Source of the DNA: Spirogloea muscicola | Taxonomy: Eukaryota > Streptophyta > Zygnematophyceae > Spirogloeales > Spirogloeaceae | Reading direction: 5' to 3' | NCBI GenBank assembly: GCA_009602725.1 | Contig: WELB01000147.1 | Span: forward strand, 276,118 to 300,302 | DNA length: 24,185 nucleotides | Shown here: in pieces, positions 23,776 through 24,185 of the stretch | How the letters are laid out: the number at the start of each line of letters is the position of its first letter | How positions within the stretch are numbered: position 1 is the stretch's first letter | Position numbers and translations under genes: made by a program | Notes under the pieces: generated by a model | Seen by the model: the letters and a program-made list of their open reading frames with translations, nothing else | Database searches by the model: none | What the model was told of the DNA's origin: nothing

Positions 23776-24185
23776 CCACTCTCGGCGTCCTCACCAGGGG
23801 CGGCTGCTTGGCTGTCGGCTCTGCCGATCCACGACGCGCTCCGGATGCCGGACGCCGCATTCCGAACGGCGGTGCACCGCCTCCTCGGCCTCCACCCACC
23901 ATGCCAAGGTGGAGTACAACAGTGCGAGTGCGGCGAGCGCAGCCCGGACGCGGCGTCACTGGCAGCTCACATGCTCCGATGCGCACGGGGAGGGGAGCGG
24001 ACCGGCACACACGACCTGCTCCGGAACGCGATGTTTGGCATATTTGTCGAAGCCGGTTACACTGTGGCGCTGGAGAACTCCAGCATCATGCCTCTGACTG
24101 CTGGGGCGGACGGCCGCCTCCACACCCGGCGCGCCGATCTCGTCGCTAGCGCGCTCGGCGGGGGGCCTCGGCTCATTGCCAACGT
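23776..24185 (+). pseudogene. Third RLE copy, plus strand, running off the window
   Basis: Open in one frame from ~23776 to the last base. It starts PLSASSPGAAAWLSALP and has HRLLGLHPP, CECGERSPDAASLAAHMLRC (knuckle), RTGTHDLL, ALENSSIM and TRRADLVA. Fourteen residues after RAD the expected Asp reads Asn (GCC AAC at the window end). It is clearly diverged from the other copy and begins upstream of the knuckle, the reverse of the fragment just before it. It may be a functional gene continuing outside, but the lost Asp and the junk context favour a decayed element. Confidence 0.65.

Overview
The window reads as nuclear DNA of a photosynthetic green alga, probably a chlorophyte. Coding sequence is cut into many short exons by GT-AG introns, most ending in a TGCAG-type acceptor. 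One gene carries a two-part targeting region that looks thylakoid-directed, and the intergenic DNA holds non-LTR retrotransposon debris. The chlorophyte assignment is inference. The exon structures below were built by hand from reading-frame continuity, splice signals and family conservation, with no transcript data.

Layout. (1) 1-4785, plus strand: a complete 18-exon succinate-semialdehyde dehydrogenase, whose true start probably lies left of the window. (2) 4786-6181: intergenic DNA with a copy of a dispersed repeat at 5348-5690. (3) 8389-6182, minus strand: a 7-exon gene for a 416-residue protein I do not recognise, with one C-terminal membrane segment and an acidic tail. (4) 8581-9063: several repeat copies lying against the 5' end of gene 3. 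(5) 18296-9230, minus strand: a complete 30-exon cytosolic-type isoleucyl-tRNA synthetase of 1210 residues. (6) 18297-18475: a 179-bp divergent promoter region. (7) 18476-20094, plus strand: a 5-exon gene for a 210-residue putative thylakoid-lumen protein. (8) 20095-21050: intergenic. (9) 21051-24185: a rearranged cluster of retrotransposon fragments encoding a zinc-knuckle plus restriction-like endonuclease (RLE) module, with duplications, an opposite-strand junction and a ~500-bp insertion of the dispersed repeat.

The genes do not form one pathway. SSADH closes the GABA shunt (probably mitochondrial), IleRS serves cytosolic translation, and the lumenal protein belongs to the plastid. IleRS and the lumenal gene share a short divergent promoter region, so co-expression is possible but unproven.

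I found no clear sign of a wholly new biological system. The most informative unexplained parts are the repeat family that appears to share its tail with the RLE element, the nested rearrangement at 22958-24185, and the unrecognised membrane protein. Two ambiguous bases (N) lie at 8497 and 18482, in GC-rich DNA at the 5' ends of two genes.
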